Positions 6,069 through 7,289 of a stretch of 7,289 nucleotides of DNA are shown piece by piece. The notes under the pieces are model-generated. The model saw nothing but the letters and a program-made list of their open reading frames with translations. It was not told the DNA's origin and searched no databases. The translations under genes were made by a program, and so were the position numbers. Source of the stretch: Pontiellaceae bacterium (GTDB lineage: Bacteria > Verrucomicrobiota > Kiritimatiellia > Kiritimatiellales > Pontiellaceae); NCBI GenBank assembly GCA_016937035.1, contig JAFGWS010000071.1, forward strand, positions 1 through 7,289, written 5' to 3'. The number at the start of each line of letters is the position of its first letter. The first letter of the stretch is position 1.

Positions 6069-6070
6069 GG

Positions 6071-6079
6071 TATACTCCT
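6071..6079 (-). promoter_or_regulatory. Ribosome binding site of the VIT/VWA gene
   Basis: AAGGAGTAT on the minus strand lies just upstream of ATG 6068 with a two-base gap (AC C boundary). It belongs to the 45-base spacer between this gene and the lipase gene. No convincing promoter hexamers are visible in that spacer, so read-through from the lipase is likely. Confidence 0.7.
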
Positions 6080-6103
6080 TAGTTGAGTGAGGGTTTGTAA
6101 TTT

Positions 6104-6211
6104 GACCCGGGAATCAGCGTGGAGAGAAGCAGGTCAAGTCTGCTTCAAACGCCGTGCGTGTAAGCCGGAGCGGGTGGCCTTTTTCTGCGGCGCCCAGCTG
6201 ATTCCCGGGTC
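6104..6211. repeat. Repeat copy B: palindrome-bounded element at the 3' end of the lipase gene
   Basis: This 108-bp segment is closed by a perfect 15-bp inverted repeat: GACCCGGGAATCAGC (6104-6118) and its complement GCTGATTCCCGGGTC (6197-6211). Its core 6107-6208 is a shortened copy of 6385-6508. The outer arm 6144-6208 matches 6444-6508 at 53 of 65 positions without gaps, and 6107-6128 matches 6385-6406 at 21 of 22. The middle (15 bp against 37 bp) is unrelated and forms a hairpin (6126-6146). It supplies the last 30 or so codons and the stop of the lipase gene. Confidence 0.85.
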
Positions 6212-6944
6212 GAGGGGAAGTTGAATTTTCCGGATGTTGAAACTGTCCGGTTTCGAGGAAGTTTTTGGTCTGGTCGATGACCTTGTGGTTCCACATCATG
6301 CAGGCATGGGTGACGTGGAGTTTGAGGTAGTCGGTGTAGCACTCGGGTTTGGTGCGGGCGACGGCGACCTTACCATCATCCGGTCCGGGAATCAGCATGG
6401 AGAGAATCGGGTTGATCGTGCGGTCGCCCGCAATGATGCCCAATTCAAACGCCGGAGGTTCAAGCCGGAGCGGGAGGCTGTTTTTTCCAGTGCCCAGCTG
6501 ATTCCCGGCCGGGCCGTTAAACCATTGGTAAAATGTTTTGTCGCCGAGCTTGTCGGGGACTTCGCTGCCTTGGCTGGGCGGAGCGAGCATCACAACGCGC
6601 CCGAGGTTTTTCAGTTCGTGCTCTTGCAGGTAGTATTGCAGGAGCGTTCCACCCATGGAGTGGGTGACAAAATGGACGATTTGTGATGCGTGAATCTGCG
6701 GCTCCAACGCGGTGAAAATCTGGTCGGAGAGTTCCTCGATCGGTGCGGTGGTTGAAGGGTAGTCGATGTTAATCACGTCGTAGCCCTCGTGCCGCAGCGT
6801 ACGCTCCATTTTGTTCATGGCTTTGCTGGAGCGCGCCAGCCCGTGAAGTAGCACCACCGTTTCGTTTTTTGGCGGAGCCGAGGGCGCTTTGCATCCGCTG
6901 AGAAAAAGCCCGATGATTAGTCCAATATAGAGCAGGGATTTCAT
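6114..6944 (-). CDS. Alpha/beta-hydrolase (lipase-like) lipoprotein with repeat-derived C-terminus
   Basis: This is a 276-residue protein. A lipoprotein signal peptide ends in lipobox LSGC (Cys18). The hydrolase fold follows: VVLLHGLARSS (30-40, oxyanion HG at 34-35), the nucleophile elbow THSMGG with Ser96, GPDDGKV (187-193, likely acid D189 or D190), and THACMM with likely catalytic His213. The order Ser-Asp-His is correct, so it should be an active envelope esterase or lipase; substrate unknown. Relatives, as I recall them, end near NFLETGQF (about 234). Here some 40 more residues follow, most encoded by repeat copy B, whose GNQLG...HPLRL...AFE echoes residues 147-167 (GNQLG...LPLRL...AFE). 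The ATG at 6944 overlaps the ligase stop by 4 bases (ATGA), and no strong ribosome binding site is seen, so translation is probably coupled. Confidence 0.88.
   Translation of the reverse strand: MKSLLYIGLIIGLFLSGCKAPSAPPKNETVVLLHGLARSSKAMNKMERTLRHEGYDVINIDYPSTTAPIEELSDQIFTALEPQIHASQIVHFVTHSMGGTLLQYYLQEHELKNLGRVVMLAPPSQGSEVPDKLGDKTFYQWFNGPAGNQLGTGKNSLPLRLEPPAFELGIIAGDRTINPILSMLIPGPDDGKVAVARTKPECYTDYLKLHVTHACMMWNHKVIDQTKNFLETGQFQHPENSTSPRPGNQLGAAEKGHPLRLTRTAFEADLTCFSPR
6126..6146. repeat. Hairpin in the middle of repeat copy B
   Basis: GAAGCAG (6126-6132) and CTGCTTC (6140-6146) form a perfect 7-bp stem with a 7-base loop. It spans the segment that replaces the 37-bp middle of copy A. Together with the outer 15-bp inverted repeat, the element can fold as a stem with an internal hairpin. 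No T-run follows, so it is not a standard terminator. Confidence 0.6.
6385..6508. repeat. Repeat copy A: parent segment inside the lipase gene
   Basis: This 124-bp segment is bounded by perfect 12-bp inverted ends, CCGGGAATCAGC (6385-6396) and GCTGATTCCCGG (6497-6508). It encodes lipase residues from about 147 to 187. These include GNQLG, PAFELGIIAGDRT and the LIPG before the catalytic PDDG, a region I expect to be conserved in this hydrolase family. That makes this the original and copy B (6107-6208) the derivative. The reading direction and frame of the first 65 bp are the same in both copies; the last 22 bp are read in a shifted frame in B. Confidence 0.8.
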
Positions 6945-7289
6945 GCTGCACAGATCCGGTTTTTAAGGGTGTTAAGGTCAAGTTTTCCGGTACCGAGCAA
7001 AGGCATTTCCGGGATGCGGAAAAAGTTGGCGGCGCGCGGGATCCAGAGGTTGGGCAGGCCGAGGCTGCGCAGTTTCTGGATGAGGCTTTCGGGGTCGCCT
7101 GCTTTATCGGTGTAGCAGACGGCGAGCTGTTCGCCCTTAGTGTTATCGGCAATGCCGATGACCGCTACGCAGGTTTCGTCGATGCCGCAGGCTTTCTGTA
7201 GAGCTTCCTCCACGGCACCGTGCGGGATCATTTCTCCGCCGATTTTACTGAAGCGGGAGAGTCGGCCGGTGATGTAGACAAAGCCTGCG
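6941..7289 (-). CDS. AMP-forming acyl-CoA/acyl-ACP synthetase, C-terminal 115 residues
   Basis: The gene enters from the right edge, so only the C-terminal subdomain is present. It begins GFVYITGRLSRF then SKIGGEMIPHGAVEEAL, the hinge/A8 region of adenylate-forming enzymes. It ends NFFRIPEMPLLGTGKLDLNTLK, whose Lys in GTGKLD is the catalytic A10 lysine. The SKIGGEMIP...VEE wording is closest to fatty-acid ligases of the Aas (acyl-ACP synthetase/2-acyl-glycerophospholipid acyltransferase) type. Whether an acyltransferase half precedes it cannot be seen. It would activate a fatty acid with ATP for transfer to a carrier. Its TGA (6941-6943) overlaps the lipase ATG, so the two enzymes probably work in the same lipid-turnover route. 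The ATG at 7231 is internal, not the start. Confidence 0.88.
   Translation of the reverse strand, partial: AGFVYITGRLSRFSKIGGEMIPHGAVEEALQKACGIDETCVAVIGIADNTKGEQLAVCYTDKAGDPESLIQKLRSLGLPNLWIPRAANFFRIPEMPLLGTGKLDLNTLKNRICAA

Noticed and set aside
6160..6185. Plus-strand GC-rich stretch followed by TTTTT as a terminator
   Set aside because: The stem is about 3 bp, no plus-strand gene lies upstream, and the sequence is explained as part of repeat copy B inside the lipase gene.
1..7289. CRISPR array, tRNA, rRNA or insertion sequence
   Set aside because: No regularly spaced direct repeats, cloverleaf sequence, rRNA segment or transposase motif was seen on either strand.

Overview
The window looks like accessory-plus-housekeeping DNA from a Gram-negative bacterium: it encodes two lipoproteins with clear lipoboxes, an acyl-ACP ligase-like enzyme and a rhombosortase, and most genes have AGGAG-type ribosome binding sites. 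The gene mix (radical SAM, UbiA, VIT/VWA protein, rhombosortase) would suit a marine PVC-type lineage such as Kiritimatiellota, but that is a guess from memory and nothing in the window proves it.

Almost everything lies on the minus strand. Read in the direction of transcription, from the right edge, the order is: the 3' end of an AMP-forming acyl-CoA/acyl-ACP synthetase (6941-7289); an alpha/beta-hydrolase lipoprotein (6114-6944); a secreted VIT/VWA protein with a C-terminal Gly-rich/transmembrane/Arg-rich sorting tail (4083-6068); a rhombosortase-type rhomboid protease (3383-4069); a small lipoprotein (2838-3386); a 112-base gap holding what may be the remnant of a lost gene; and a UbiA prenyltransferase (1739-2725). 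Junctions are tight: two 4-base ATGA overlaps, and gaps of 13 and 45 bases. This suggests one or two operons. On the plus strand, convergent with UbiA, sits a RelE/HigB-like toxin with an HTH antitoxin (1054-1724). It has a strong promoter with an operator palindrome. Divergent from it, running off the left edge, is a radical SAM protein (1-964).

The most interesting unit is VIT/VWA protein, rhombosortase and lipoprotein. It looks like a self-contained surface-protein module: a secreted metal-binding adhesion-type protein, its dedicated intramembrane processing protease 13 bases downstream, and a lipoprotein translationally coupled to the protease. It sits between lipid-type genes (acyl ligase, lipase, UbiA). 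One edge is marked by a duplicated palindromic segment inside the lipase gene and the other by an ORF remnant whose stop codon still overlaps the UbiA start.

The second notable item is that repeat. A 124-bp segment in the middle of the lipase gene reappears, reduced to 102 bp, at the 3' end of the same gene. Both copies are bounded by inverted repeats, and the second copy supplies the gene's last 30 codons and its stop codon.
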